Positions 36,401 through 45,520 of a stretch of 64,000 nt of DNA are shown piece after piece. A program made the position numbers and the translations under genes. Every line of letters starts with the position of its first letter. Position 1 is the first letter of the stretch. Source of the DNA: Atriophallophorus winterbourni (Eukaryota; Platyhelminthes; Trematoda; Plagiorchiida; Microphallidae); contig JACCGJ010020640.1 of NCBI GenBank assembly GCA_013407085.1, positions 1 through 64,000 on the forward strand, in the 5' to 3' direction. The notes under the pieces are model-generated. The model was not told the origin of the DNA. It ran no database searches and worked only from the letters and a program-made list of their open reading frames with translations.

Positions 36401-37281
36401 GAAGCAGTTCCGCAGGGTCACACAGGACCCCGCGTGCATGCAAGGAGCAGGACTTGGTTGTCAGAGGCTGTATGAGACGCAGGCCATTGGAGCTTTTTGG
36501 AATTGGGAGCTTATCCCCAAAACCGCCCCGGCCATGACAAACTTGGAACCAAGCACACGTTAGGGTAAATGATTAATTGCAAAGTTGTCGCATTTTGTCT
36601 CATTAAATTTGGAAGGTGCCACTTTCAAAACTACGTATACCTGAGATCTGGGTAATACGCATTGTAAGAATCATGTAACACCTCTGGGATTTTAACAGGA
36701 TTCACTTGATCGAGACTGGATCTACATAACCGCTACTCAAATTTCAACACCGGTAGAACGTTAGTTATTCACTCAAAAGATTGAAGATAAATACGTGGGC
36801 TACGATTAAATGGCGGAGTATTTGAAAATACTTCGACTGATAAGGATGCGAATTGACTTACTTGACTTAATCCTTTGCGTTCCTGGAGGAGCATGGGGCC
36901 TCGGCAACTTGTCTTCACTTTGGTTTGTCCATAGCAGCCAGTCTGATGTCGTTCCAGTTAATTCCACGCTTGCGGATTTTCTCTTCACACGAGCGCTTCC
37001 AAGATAGCCTTGAGCGCCCGACCCGTCTCTTGGATGGTCTATAATCTATCAATTCAATGGTTGAATGTTTTCATAATATATGAAGAAACTAGGATGCGTA
37101 CTTGTAGGCTACATTTGGTATTCGCGCCTAAAATTTTTAGTCGTTACATTTCGAATGATGAATTAATTTTTCGTTTTCTTTCAAACCACTCATTTTGTTT
37201 ATATATCAAACTTTGTTCAAAATATGATTACTGTTCAAAACCTTATATTCAATCTCACTATCGGAGCTTGGGATAGTCTGG
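27388..37281 (+). CDS. micro-exon gene (MEG-like), copy A, partial spliced model
   Basis: Predicted exons are 27388-27439 (52 nt coding), 27528-27539 (12), 27752-27772 (21), 29217-29228 (12), 31986-32006 (21) and 37267-37281 (15). Each internal exon is a multiple of three and enters and leaves in phase 1, so any of them can be skipped without a frameshift. Exon 1 codes a signal peptide (MRFVVLAALIATAKCSA), so the product should be secreted. The joined frame continues CIQR, KVYQGTE, ALCR, VIISHEG, AWDSL without a stop. In schistosomes, MEG products are small secreted proteins varied by exon skipping, often from glands or surface; that role is inherited by analogy only. The final 21-nt exon of copy B is absent in forward orientation here. 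No stop-bearing last exon was found. Confidence 0.7.
27528..27539 (+). CDS. MEG-A exon 2, 12-nt micro-exon
   Basis: It is bounded by cctcag and gtaagtcg, both identical in copy B. With the T carried from exon 1 it reads C-I-Q-R and leaves one A. Six of 12 exon bases differ from copy B while the flanking splice sites do not. Confidence 0.85.
27752..27772 (+). CDS. MEG-A exon 3, 21-nt micro-exon
   Basis: The acceptor is ttataaaacag and the donor is gttcgt, which is weak but matched by gtttgt in copy B. It reads K-V-Y-Q-G-T-E with the carried A and leaves G. Five of 21 bases differ from copy B. Confidence 0.75.
29217..29228 (+). CDS. MEG-A 12-nt micro-exon (A-L-C-R)
   Basis: It lies between attgtag and gtatgta, both conserved in copy B (58281-58292). 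With carried G it reads A-L-C-R and leaves G. Six of 12 bases differ from copy B, but the central TGTGC, which codes the shared Cys, is kept. Confidence 0.65.
29720..30880 (+). mobile_element. CR1-like LINE relic inside MEG-A, shared with copy B
   Basis: Frame-broken matches to a CR1 reverse transcriptase: 'QELLLAKQHVFRLNSSCLSNIL', 'GYSVHA.YIDV.K.FD' (motif A region, about 30150-30200), 'GVPQCSVLGPISF' (motif B, about 30301) and a decayed FADD region near 30390. The corresponding relic in copy B is at 58560-59790, so the insertion is older than the duplication. Confidence 0.8.
31170..31260 (+). repeat. hammerhead repeat, upstream partial unit
   Basis: It starts at the ribozyme core itself (TTGATGA, 31172-31178, with core C3 changed to T; stem II GTGC/GCAT), followed by 'ctcgtggggtg' and 'aaacatgcaaatgaatatttt'. 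It stands 231 bp from the next core, giving a partial dimer. The retained CGTGGGG shows that the ancestral stem I was fully paired. Confidence 0.6.
31261..31480 (+). repeat. hammerhead repeat, complete downstream unit
   Basis: One unit from 'gtttaaccctattc' through the ribozyme to 'gacggaaaagcatgtaaataaa'. It shares its order of blocks with 5210-5420 and 11440-11610. Confidence 0.6.
31397..31438 (+). ncRNA. hammerhead ribozyme with intact core
   Basis: CTGATGA is at 31403-31409, stem II is GTGC/GCAC (31410-31413 and 31419-31422) around AAACA, and GAAA is at 31423-31426. ACCGGT then ends at 31431, with predicted cleavage after C31432. Stem I keeps only three pairs (TAC with GTA), so activity is probably reduced even though the catalytic core is complete. 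Confidence 0.7.
31986..32006 (+). CDS. MEG-A 21-nt micro-exon (V-I-I-S-H-E-G)
   Basis: It lies between aatag and gtaagt; copy B has a 21-nt partner at 60042-60062 with donor gtgagt. Only phase 1 is open: phase 0 gives TTA TAA and phase 2 hits TGA. Five of 21 bases differ from copy B. Confidence 0.75.
32600..34899 (-). pseudogene. reverse transcriptase and C-terminal region of the family-1 LINE (broken)
   Basis: In order down the minus strand: linker (34899-34383); RT N-terminus 'TPPTLDELNKAIGRLVNGKA' (34307); 'NNYRGISLLNIVGKLFAKVL' and 'SQCGFRKGRSTVDMIFSL' (34140-33781); motif A 'AVFIDLTK', then a frameshift; motif B lost through a short deletion near 33650; motif C 'LLFADDAAFIAH' intact in a 252-codon frame (33689-32931); then 'LLYGSETWATHARHERKLN' and 'RLRWLGHV'; and a basic tail in a further frame (32836-32600). 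It is dead, but it is the most complete family-1 copy here. Confidence 0.88.
34900..35789 (-). pseudogene. APE-type endonuclease of the family-1 LINE (broken)
   Basis: The N-terminal part (35789 to 35322) has the expected LGTWNVRSM (Asn), VAAQQETRLPDTG (Glu) and LVNVYAPKL. The frame then shifts; the next block reads VVFCDSNVRVG where the family has a GDFNARVG-type motif, followed by SWKHPRSKHWHQLDLILV. The final block is SADCDTDYSLV, where Tyr replaces the catalytic His of the SDH-type motif. The endonuclease is therefore both frame-broken and altered at active-site positions. Automated annotations often mislabel this domain as 'craniofacial development protein 2-like'. Confidence 0.85.
36855..37027 (-). 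mobile_element. short LINE 3' tail insertion
   Basis: About 170 bp present in copy A but absent from the matching place in copy B (about 60950). Read on the minus strand it ends in a simple repeat, ttaagtcaagtaagtcaa, typical of the 3' tails of RTE-like LINEs. Parent family not identified. Confidence 0.5.
37267..37281 (+). CDS. MEG-A 15-nt micro-exon (A-W-D-S-L)
   Basis: It is bounded by tcggag and gtacat. Copies B (61203-61217) and A2 (43743-43757, -) have 15-nt partners at the same place with AG and GT kept. Phase 2 meets a stop in this copy; phases 0 and 1 are open. The donor is weak. Confidence 0.6.
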
Positions 37282-37369
37282 GTACATATTCGTTCGAATA
37301 TTTGATGAACAAACAGAAGATCAATTTTGATAATCTTGAAATTCATCTTCAATGTTTTGTTGTTGGTTA

Positions 37370-37640
37370 GGTTTGGCCGATGTTTTTCTCATAAATGTTC
37401 ATCACAATCACACCATAGTTCCATGCTATGCAGCTTTCCGAATGACTAAACAGTCCCACAGTGCTTGAAAAGATAGAAAGAATTCGGTCACTGGTCGTCA
37501 GTTGCACGCCAGAGGCGTGTTCTGCTTTCAGCATTTGAAATCTTTATCTGTTCATCCTAGCTCGCGGACAAATCTTCAGCAATGCCTCCAATGTGAGCGG
37601 TCAAGATCAAGTTCTTCTCAACTCACATGGTCAATGTCAG
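37370..37640 (-). mobile_element. old RTE-like fragment, family 1, shared by all three copies
   Basis: A 3'-end fragment with 'gttcatcacaatcac', 'gaatgactaaacagtcc' and 'cgtcagttgcacgccagaggcgtg'. Homologous fragments sit at 61285-61590 (-) in copy B and 43390-43640 (+) in inverted copy A2. Confidence 0.75.
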
Positions 37641-37644
37641 GTGG

Positions 37645-39985
37645 CTTTTATTGTTGTTGTTGGCCTCCTTCGGTCGATGCCGAACATAGATGTACATCAC
37701 AAAAGCATGAATGTCCTGGTTTTGAAGCTTTTTGAGTGACCAAACATTCCGATTCGGAAGCAACAATCTCTCCCGCAGCGCTGGCAACAAAAGTCACAAC
37801 TCGGTTGTATTGCGTCAGTTGCACGCCGGCGGCGTGATCTGCGTTCAGCAGCCAAGAGCTGTATCTGCTCCACCCAAGCTTTCAGACGACGATTTACACA
37901 GTACCTGTGATGTGAGCGGTCAAAAGCAAGTTCTTCCCAACTCGCCGGGTCCATGCCAAGAGCTTTCATATCCTTTTTGCAAACGTCTTTGTACCGCAAG
38001 TGCGGTCTGCCCAATAGTGAACTTCCTAGTTGCAACTCACCACAGAGTAGATCTTTCGAAATAAGACTATTTTTTATCCTGTATACATGACCAAGCCAGC
38101 GCAGGCGGCGCTGTCGCAATAGAGTGAACATGCTGTGTAGACCAGCTTCTGAAAGCACTTCAGCATTAATGGCTCTGTCATTCAACGATATGTTCAAGAT
38201 ACGACGGATGCTTTGCAAGTGGAAAGCCTTCAGCTTCCGTTACTGTCTTGCGTAAGTGGTCCAGGTTTCACGGCCGCACAGTAGAGAATTTAGTACGCAA
38301 GCGCTGTATAACATCATCTTTGTCTTTATAGTCAGCTAGCGGTTACTCCAAACACGAGATTTTAAACGGGACAGAATATCAGCTGCCACGCTAATCCGCT
38401 TATTAATCTCCGTGTCAAGCGAGAGGTTATCCGCAATGGTTGAACAAGAGTATGTGAACTGATGTACTGATTCAAGCTGACAGTTTCCGAAAGTTATGAT
38501 GGAAGGCGATACAGTCTCTTGACGAACGACTTTGGTCTTGCTCATGCTGATTGTTAGCTCAAAGTCTTTGCATGCCGATGAAAAACAGTCCATTAGAGGA
38601 TGAAGGTGCTCTTGGGAGTGAGCAATAAAAGATGCATCGTCGGCAAACAGCAGGTCAGGTATTAGCACATTTCGTTCCTTTGTTTGTGCTCTCAACCGGT
38701 TTACGTTGAAAAGCTCGGCATCATTTCGCGTGCATAGGTAAATACCTTCTGTCCTCGTCCTGAAAGCGTGCTTCAGAACCAGAGTAAAGAAAATGCCGAA
38801 CAGCGTGAGAGCAAGAACACACCCTCGTTTGACGCCTCGGCGAATTTCAATGGATTCTGAGCTGGAACCGTTAAAATGGACTGAGCCCTTCATGCCTGAG
38901 TGGAACGAAATAACGAGGTCTTAGGTGCAGCCTATCAGATCAAGCATTTTAAAAAGACCCTCCACGCTGACGTAGTCAAATGCCTTAGTTAAATCAATAA
39001 AACCAGCGTATAATGGCATACGCTGTTCCCGACACTTTTCTTGAAGTTGTCTTAGGGAGGAGATCGTGTCAACGGTTGATCTTCCCTTGCGAAATTCATA
39101 TTGAGATTCGGAGTAAATTCTATCAGTTACAACTTGCAGCCGGATCTGTATCAGGAGCTTTGTGGATACTAAAGCTAATCTCAGTCCAGTAGTCATTTGC
39201 AGTCTGTTAGACCTTATTTCTTGCTGCTCTTAGAAGTCTTAAGTTTTAACCTGTTAGCATACCTTTGAACATCTAGAATGCTGACTGTCTCTCATCCAAC
39301 ACAGCAGTAATCTCAGAAGCTTTTGCTTCGAACCAGTCGCTCGTTCGATCTTTCTTCGTACCGAAAGTGGAAAGTGCGACTCGGTATATGCAATTTTTCA
39401 TCGATTCCCAGTTTTCTGGAGTCGATTCAAGTAGGGTGGTCTTGCTGAACTCGAATGTGAAGGCTTTGCAAATCGCGCAGCTAAATTAGGTTCGCACATG
39501 CCAGTGACGTCAATCCTACGCTTACCACCCCGCCTACAGCATTCATAAGGGAGATTCCTCTGTATTTGTTGCAGTCGCCTCTATCTCCTTTGTTCTTGCG
39601 GGACAAACTCCTCCTGCCAGCACTGAAGGAGCACATGGTGAAGCGGTTGTTATAATGCTGCTCAACAGCATTTGATGAGCTCTGGTGGAATTCCGTCGTC
39701 ACCAGGGGCCTTCCCATTCGCTACGCGGTTGATTTCTCTATTGAGCTCATCAAAAGTAGGGGGAGTATCTAGATAATCGATAGTCGGCAACCGCTCGACA
39801 TTTTCGAATACATGTGGTAAAACCGTACTGTGCCTAGAGTAGGGAGAGCAGAAGTGCTCTACCCATCTTTCCATTTGCTGAGTTTTGTCCACAATCGGGT
39901 CGTTAGATGCAAATATAATGCGAGCCGTTTTAAGTTTGTTTGGGCCTTCGGCTCTCTTGATCCCATCAATAGGACAGGCTACGGT
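37645..39985 (-). mobile_element. RTE-like LINE (family 1), 5'-truncated with scrambled RT
   Basis: The 3' end has a (CAA)n-type tail on the minus strand (plus 'ttgttgttgttgg' at about 37651). RT motifs B ('RRGVKRGCVLALTLFGIFF') and C ('LLFADDASFIAH') are intact in a 185-codon frame (38893-38336). 'LRWLGHVYRIKN' and the basic tail follow in a 173-codon frame (38218-37697). Upstream the order is abnormal: the pre-RT linker (39530-39160) lies inside the RT N-terminal region (39985-39540, then 39150 onward). The element is truncated at 'PIDGIKRA' near 39985. Confidence 0.85.
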
Positions 39986-39989
39986 GTGG

Positions 39990-40453
39990 ACGTACAAATT
40001 TGTGCTCTCATACTTTTGGATCTTATTGCTCGCTTTATTGACGGACCTAGACGGTTCTTATAACATTGAACTCTTCTCAACTTCCTCATTTGGAATATAC
40101 TATTTTCAAGTCGGAATAGCGCGAATTCTTGAAAATCAAAACTTCCAGTTTCTACCCAACATTGCATGAGCGTGCAACATTGCTTCCAATCCAGAATAAC
40201 GCAACAACTCGGATACCATCAGGAAGATCTTGCTATTTGGTATTTACTGACAGTTATTTCAACACTGTCGGATCAAATCTCACAGAACAGCCTTTGCGTG
40301 AAAGTGTACGCCATTTTACTGTCCGTTGGATTGTACTGCATCGCATCCACTCGTTCTTGCACTCCACCGAGAGACACCGATCGATAATCGACCGCTTCGC
40401 CCAGTGTATCGACCCGATCTCGCGAAATTGTAACAATGACCGACAACGTGACC
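39990..40453. other. unassigned, moderately GC-rich segment
   Basis: It lies between the scrambled RTE and the Penelope-like fragment. It is open in several frames but matches nothing I recognise. It may be an extension of the Penelope-like element, since they adjoin without a visible boundary. Confidence 0.35.
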
Positions 40454-40850
40454 TTAAACGGACCTGACGTGACCTATAATCGCTATACCGTTAACGATTT
40501 GATGTACACTCAAGTTTGTACGATCTGCTAATTTCGCGTCTGACTTAAGTGCATTTTTTGCTAATTCTAGAGCGCTCGTGCTGCTTTTGTTCGTGAAAAA
40601 GGCGCCTTCGTCGAAGCTAACCATCATTTCATCCTCGTCGAGCGTTATTGTACTCAAACGACGAACGAACGAGTTCTCAATGAAAGAATCGCTGTTCCCA
40701 ACTAGAGGTTTCAACAAATGAGCGAAATGCTTCGCTAATACAAGTGTTGGGGATCCCATGCCATCTACGATAGGTCGCTGAGGGACGGCCACCTTAAGTA
40801 TATTCGGGAGCCCGTAGAACCAAGGGGTCTAAGCAGATTTCTCTGTTCGT
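40454..40850 (-). mobile_element. Penelope-like element, reverse transcriptase fragment
   Basis: The minus strand reads FYGLPNILK, then VPQRPIVDGMGSPTLVLAKH, 'LLKPLVGNSDSFIENS', 'ITLDEDEMMVSFDEGAFFTN' and 'ALELAKNALKSDAKLADRT'. PIVDGMGSPTY-like and LVSFDV.ALFTN-like blocks are the first conserved RT motifs of Penelope-like retroelements. The active-site Asp of motif A is kept (VSFDEGAFFTN), but the later catalytic motif and the GIY-YIG endonuclease are missing. Just beyond (40866-40894, +) is a hairpin, GCTTCTG/CAGAAGC, next to GAAAC. Confidence 0.75.
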
Positions 40851-40969
40851 ACTGAAAGCCTTGTTCTGACGAAGCTTCTGTGTCAGAAGCGAAACGTTAT
40901 CAATAAAATACTCTCACTTATTCATTACAAACTTCATTTATTCATCTTCTGTCTTCATCTTGCAATGGT

Positions 40970-41450
40970 GGTCCAGGATTCAAGAAGGGACACTAAACCA
41001 TGCAATATGCTCGCGCAGTATACCATCATTTTTGTCTTTACAGTCAAATAGCAGTTGCCTTAGACACGAGAGTTCAATCAGGATATAATGACAGCTGCTG
41101 TGCCCATCTGTTTATCAATCTCCGTGTCTAGCGATAGGTTATTTGCAATGTTTGAATAAAGATATGCGAAATGATATATAGGTTCAAGCTGACATGTTCC
41201 AACAGTTATGATTAAGGGTGATACAATATATTGACCAAGGGCATTGTTCTTGCTCTGGCTCGTGCTGATTGCTAGCCTTTGTTGCTTGCTTGTAGACTGA
41301 ACACAGTACTTATTCTTGAGAGAGAGCAATAATTGCTGCATTGTCATTGCAAACATGTTCAAACTCAATGGAACGTCTGTTAGTCTACCTTCATTTCGTG
41401 AAGGAAGTACCGATGACGTATTGCGCCTGGTAAATTCGGGGATGTGATTC
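40970..41450 (-). mobile_element. RTE-like fragment (family 1) at the outer edge of inverted copy A2
   Basis: Minus strand: 'LAISTSQSKNNALGQYIVSPLIITVG', 'YSNIANNLSLDTEIDKQMGTAAVIIS', followed by decayed 'VWG..KLTVKTKMM'-type sequence. A homologous fragment ends copy B (about 63600-64000) on the opposite strand, as expected if this whole block is inverted. Confidence 0.8.
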
Positions 41451-41662
41451 ACACTTTATATCGGTCGGTCACATAAGTCTCGTGAGTGCTTCTTCTTCTT
41501 CAACTGTTGGTTCCGCACATGCTTCTCAGGCGTGAGCAACAGGAAACTTTGTAACTCATCATCTTGAATACGATTATCACATCTATTCAAATAGTCCTTA
41601 CAATAATCGATTCTTTTAAACGAGTTTTAAATTAAAATTGATGAAAATTTCATATTCCTTAC

Positions 41663-41683
41663 ATGATTCAAGTTTGTATTCGA
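41663..41683 (-). CDS. MEG-A2 21-nt micro-exon (V-E-Y-K-L-E-S)
   Basis: On the minus strand it lies between ctacag and gtaagg. The partner is at 63225-63245 in copy B. Phase 1 is open in both copies; phase 0 and phase 2 each contain a stop in at least one copy. It is separated from any promoter in this orientation, so it may be an orphan exon. Confidence 0.65.
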
Positions 41684-42129
41684 CTGTAGAATAGTAGACA
41701 AAATTTATTTATTCAGTAAATAAATGTCATAACAAATATATAAATAATGATTGAATAATACGCAATCTTTTCGAGCAAACTCAAGCTTATGTCGTGTGGT
41801 GATTTCTGCAAGCGTTGTTTCAATTCAGACATCTTGCTGCAATGCAGGTTTGAACATTTAATGACACAAATATATCGTTCTTCTTGACACGTTATACCAT
41901 CGCGCGTATAAGCCTGTCTTCTAGGTTCAGATCTCTACACAGATGCTTACATTATTAGTTAAACACTCGACGGAACATTTATTCAATCGAAAGAGTGTTC
42001 AATGAAAATATTGTCGGCGACGAAGAGATTGTTTCATTATGAAATTTGGCGATCCGAGTAAAAGAGGTGTTGTGTAAGTGCTAGAAATGTGATCGCTACA
42101 CAAACTGGCTAAATCAAGTAAATTCTGCA

Positions 42130-42400
42130 AGTTTGAATCAAGGTCGCGTAAGATTGCTACTGCAAGCAATTTTTGTGGACTATCCAGTGCAAGATGGTAC
42201 ACGATGGATGAAAAATGAAATGTCACTGATGGAAAGGATTTATCATAATGCAACTAAAATGGTTACCAGTTTGTATAATCTACCAGTTGAGCGACGATCA
42301 TTTACATTGGGATTGTGCACTATTGAGCGCAGGCGCTTGCAATGTAAATTAATCATCACATATCGAATAAACCATACGTGGTACTGCTCAATTTGAATAT
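42130..42400 (+). mobile_element. CR1-like fragment in A2
   Basis: Reads MERIYHNATKMVTSLYNLP, then CTIERRRLQCKLIITYRI, resembling the post-RT region (LLQRIYHQTTK...) of CR1-like proteins but strongly diverged. The same fragment is at 62560-62820 (-) in copy B. Confidence 0.6.
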
Positions 42401-43389
42401 GTTTAAAATGGGTTTCAGTCACCCGACACACATTTCGGAGTACACACGCACTTGAAAAACAAATTTTTCAAATCATATAATTCCTGTTAGCATTTCCTCA
42501 CTTTATATCATATTTGGGAATAATTTTACTTTTACATCTAATCGATGTTGCTATTACTGAAAACCATGTTTATGGGATATCAAACATTCGTTCACATCGG
42601 GATTCTGAATTTGTGATTAAAGCCGTATGTTGAATATTAATTGCTCTCAGTAACATAAGCAACTCCCAAGTATTCATTGAAGTTTAGAATCTAGAAATTC
42701 AGGCTCTATTTATTAGATCGTGAAGCACATTTCTGCGTTAATCTAGACCATGTTCTGAAAACTACTTTGAACACGATGAAGCAACTTTTGCTTAATTGCG
42801 TAAGAAAAATTAGGAAATTAAACTGAAATTGGTTTGATGACAAATTTATTTTATGATTTTGTATTACTTATAATTTTTTCATACATTCATTTTCTCATTT
42901 TGTTATTTAGTTGAAAGCAGATATTTGTACCAAACGTTAAAATTAGGACTTGACAACTCGCGAAATTTTTAACTGATACATTTCTGGATTTTAACTTAAA
43001 ATACTTTCGAATTTTCTCAATATAAAATGATTTGAAACAGTTTTATAAAGGCGATTTTTATATTTCAGATATCATTATAAAATCGCTTTTTAAGTTGAGT
43101 TGTTGCAAGTAGAAAAAATTGAATTTTGTTCTGTGTTTTCAGACGGACTGATTAATTCAATCTATTCCAGCAAGCAAATAATATTGCTTTTCCGAGGGAG
43201 TTATTGTGTTTCATTTGTTGAAATGGAAACCTGTGAAAACCATTTAAGATAGTTTATCTGTAAACAGATTATTTTACAGTATGTTGCAAAGAATTCTTCT
43301 TCTGATAATCGGATGTTAAAGAACTCAAATTATGAGGATTCTCCTGATTTTCAATATTTATTAAACGTTTCGCATGGAACCCGTGAGTA

Positions 43390-43640
43390 GGGCAAAACAT
43401 GCTCTTGACGTTTCACATTGAAGTCATTGTGTGGAGTGTCTTCTGCAAGCTGGCTAGGTCAACACATCTTTTGGCTGGTGACACCGACAGCTTCCAACTG
43501 ACGCCCAACGACCGAGTTCTACATATCTTAGCAAGCACTGCGGATGAGTTGCTTCGTCCCAAATTAAAATATTTAGTCATTCGTAAAGCTGAAGAGCTTG
43601 GAACCATCATGTGATTGTAAAGTACATATATGAAAAAAAT
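43390..43640 (+). mobile_element. old RTE-like fragment in A2
   Basis: Plus-strand version of the family-1 3' fragment seen at 37370-37640 and 61285-61590; it is reversed because A2 is inverted. The recognisable part is 'catgctcttgac' followed by a decayed basic-tail region. Confidence 0.6.
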
Positions 43641-43742
43641 CATCGATTTAAGAAGACCAACAACAAAAACATTGATGAATGAAATTTCAGATTATCAAAA
43701 TTGATCTTCTTTTTTTCATTTAATATTCAAACATATACGTAC

Positions 43743-43757
43743 CCCGAATAATACAAG
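43743..43757 (-). CDS. MEG-A2 15-nt micro-exon (x-C-I-I-R)
   Basis: On the minus strand it lies between tctcag and gtacgt, the best splice sites of the three copies of this exon. It reads xCT TGT ATT ATT CGG G in phase 1. Confidence 0.55.
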
Positions 43758-44439
43758 CTGAGATAGTGAAGTTTATGATTAATCATATTTTGAACAAATA
43801 TCGTTATTCAAACCAACTTCGAAATAAACAGCGGTTTAAAAGTAAACGCAAAAACAATTTATCATTCAAAACTTAACGAAAAAAATTTGAACCGCGACTC
43901 ATAAAGGATTAGAACGTTCAACCTTCCAAATTGATGGATTTTAAAACATCCAATATTTTACTTCTAGCCAATTCAAATCCATATAAGGTGAACGTTTTTG
44001 GAATACGTAAACATTGTGTTCTGTAACATTCATAGATTAACGCAATAAATCTACGGATGTGCATATGCTTTCTTCCTTTATCCTCCGGTCATGTTCTAAC
44101 TAATTTAGAAAAATAAATAGTTTTTAGCATATCGTTATTTATTTTTCAGATATTCCGCACAATTTGAATGCGTTTTAAACAAAATCCGTTCATTAGTACT
44201 AGATTTTAACCTTGACAAGGAAGCCGCTGTTTACTCCTATAATTGTCACCCATTCTTATTTAACTTCTTAAGAAAGCGAACCTGGATTTATGCAACCTGA
44301 TTGACCGAATTTATTTTAGAACCTGAACTACAGAGATAAAAACATTTTTTTCTTGTTTATTTCATCAACATCAACTGAATTTAAAAATCGGAAGATTTGT
44401 GAAATTGACAATTTTAGCATACAATGCTCGATACTTTTC

Positions 44440-45520
44440 GCTGCAAAACGTAGTAAGATAAATGGTTTTCTTTTATTCAAAAATGTTCGTACCACACATT
44501 TGACCTTTCAGTGGTGAGATGCGTTGAATTTTTCTGAATCATCAATAAACTAACTCTAATGTTACGATCTATATATTCGCTGCACATTATTCACCGCAGA
44601 CAACGTACGATATTCTTGTAAAAGAGTTTCTTGTTTTTCAATGAACATATTGCGCGAAGCCTATATCAGCTGTACCTAATATAATTTTGCAACACATTTC
44701 TGATGTTGTAGTTACTTCCATTACACGTTCACAGATATGCCTTACTAAAATCGCTGCAAAGGCGAAGATAGATGAAAGCTTTTCTTTTTTCATAAGGTCG
44801 GGAACACATTTAATATAATTGTTCAACACATTTCTGTTGTTGTAGTTACTTCGAATACACGGTCACGAATACACCTTAGTTAATTCTCGCTGCCCCACGT
44901 AGTTAGATGAAAGGTGTTCTGGTTTCAAAATGCTCGTTAATATCATCTGCCAAACCAGCGGTGAGGTGATTTGAGTTTTTTCTGAATCATCAATAAACTA
45001 ACTCTAATGTTACGATCAATATAGTCGGTACACATTAATCACCGCAGACAACCTACGATATTCTTGTAAAAGAGTTTCTTGTTTTTCAATGAACCTATTG
45101 CGCGATGCTTAAATCAACTGTACCTAATAAAATTTTTCAACACATTTCTGTTGTTGTAGTCACTCCGAATACACGGTCACGTATAAACCTCAGTTAATTC
45201 TCGCTGCCCCACGTAGTTAGATGAAAGGTGTTCTGGTTTTAAAATGCTCGTTATGATGATTGGAGTGTTTGTGAATCATCAATAAACTAACTCTAATGTT
45301 ACGATCAATATATTCGGTGCACATTATGCACCGCAGACAGCGTACGATGTCCTTGCGAAAGAGTTTCAAGTTTTTCCATGAACATATTGCGCGGAGTTTA
45401 AATCAGCTGTAACTATTATGTTTTTCAACACATTTCTGTTGTTGTGGTGACTTTCATTACACTTTCGCGAATACATCTTACTAAAATCGCTGCAAAACGT
45501 GGAAAACGGCCGAAAGGACC
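44440..45520 (+). repeat. satellite array, left part, unit about 290-315 bp
   Basis: 'aactctaatgttacgatc' recurs at 44552, 45000 and 45289, and 'caacacatttctg' at about 44691, 44824, 45138 and 45428. Units are unequal because of an internal partial duplication at about 44680-44960. The sequence is the same as at 51960-53265, in the same orientation. Confidence 0.88.

Larger units (their letters stand above)
32530..36550 (-). mobile_element. full-length RTE-like LINE (family 1), about 4.0 kb
   Basis: The whole element is present: a GC-rich 5' leader (36550 to about 35800), an APE-type endonuclease, a reverse transcriptase and a basic C-terminus, ending at about 32535. It is flanked by the target-site duplication AAGCACAC (32522-32529 and 36551-36558). 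Copy B shows the unoccupied site 'ggcacaaattt' at about 60644-60654, so the insertion occurred after the duplication or only on copy A. Coding capacity is lost through several frameshifts. Confidence 0.92.
27030..37640 (+). repeat. duplicated MEG locus, copy A
   Basis: Aligned block by block with copy B (56060-61590). Shared stretches include 'tcaaatgttcata', the promoter and first exons, about 29060-29340 with 58120-58400, the CR1 relic, 31920-32529 with 59970-60654, and 36559-37330 with 60655-61280. Both copies carry the same old RTE fragment (37370 and 61285), so that insertion predates the duplication. Copy A has extra insertions: hammerhead repeats at 31.17-31.48 kb, the full-length RTE at 32530-36550 and a small LINE tail at 36855-37027. 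Confidence 0.85.
40970..44440 (-). repeat. inverted partial third copy (A2) of the MEG locus
   Basis: The reverse complement aligns in order with copy B from about 60110 to the window end. Examples are 'caggttctaaaataaattcggtc' (B 60248), the 'atatggattt/atatggatgt' block (B 60935), the 15-nt exon (B 61203), the old RTE fragment (B 61285-61590), 'gtgtttcatttg', a CR1-like fragment, and the last 21-nt exon (B 63225). At the high-coordinate end it stops at the satellite (44440), about 50 nt short of the position matching copy B's 60042-60062 exon. Confidence 0.82.

Noticed and set aside
40866..40900. CTGACGA...GAAAC hairpin next to the Penelope-like fragment, hammerhead-like
   Set aside because: An unpaired A separates the core from stem II and stem I is not evident; a hairpin only.
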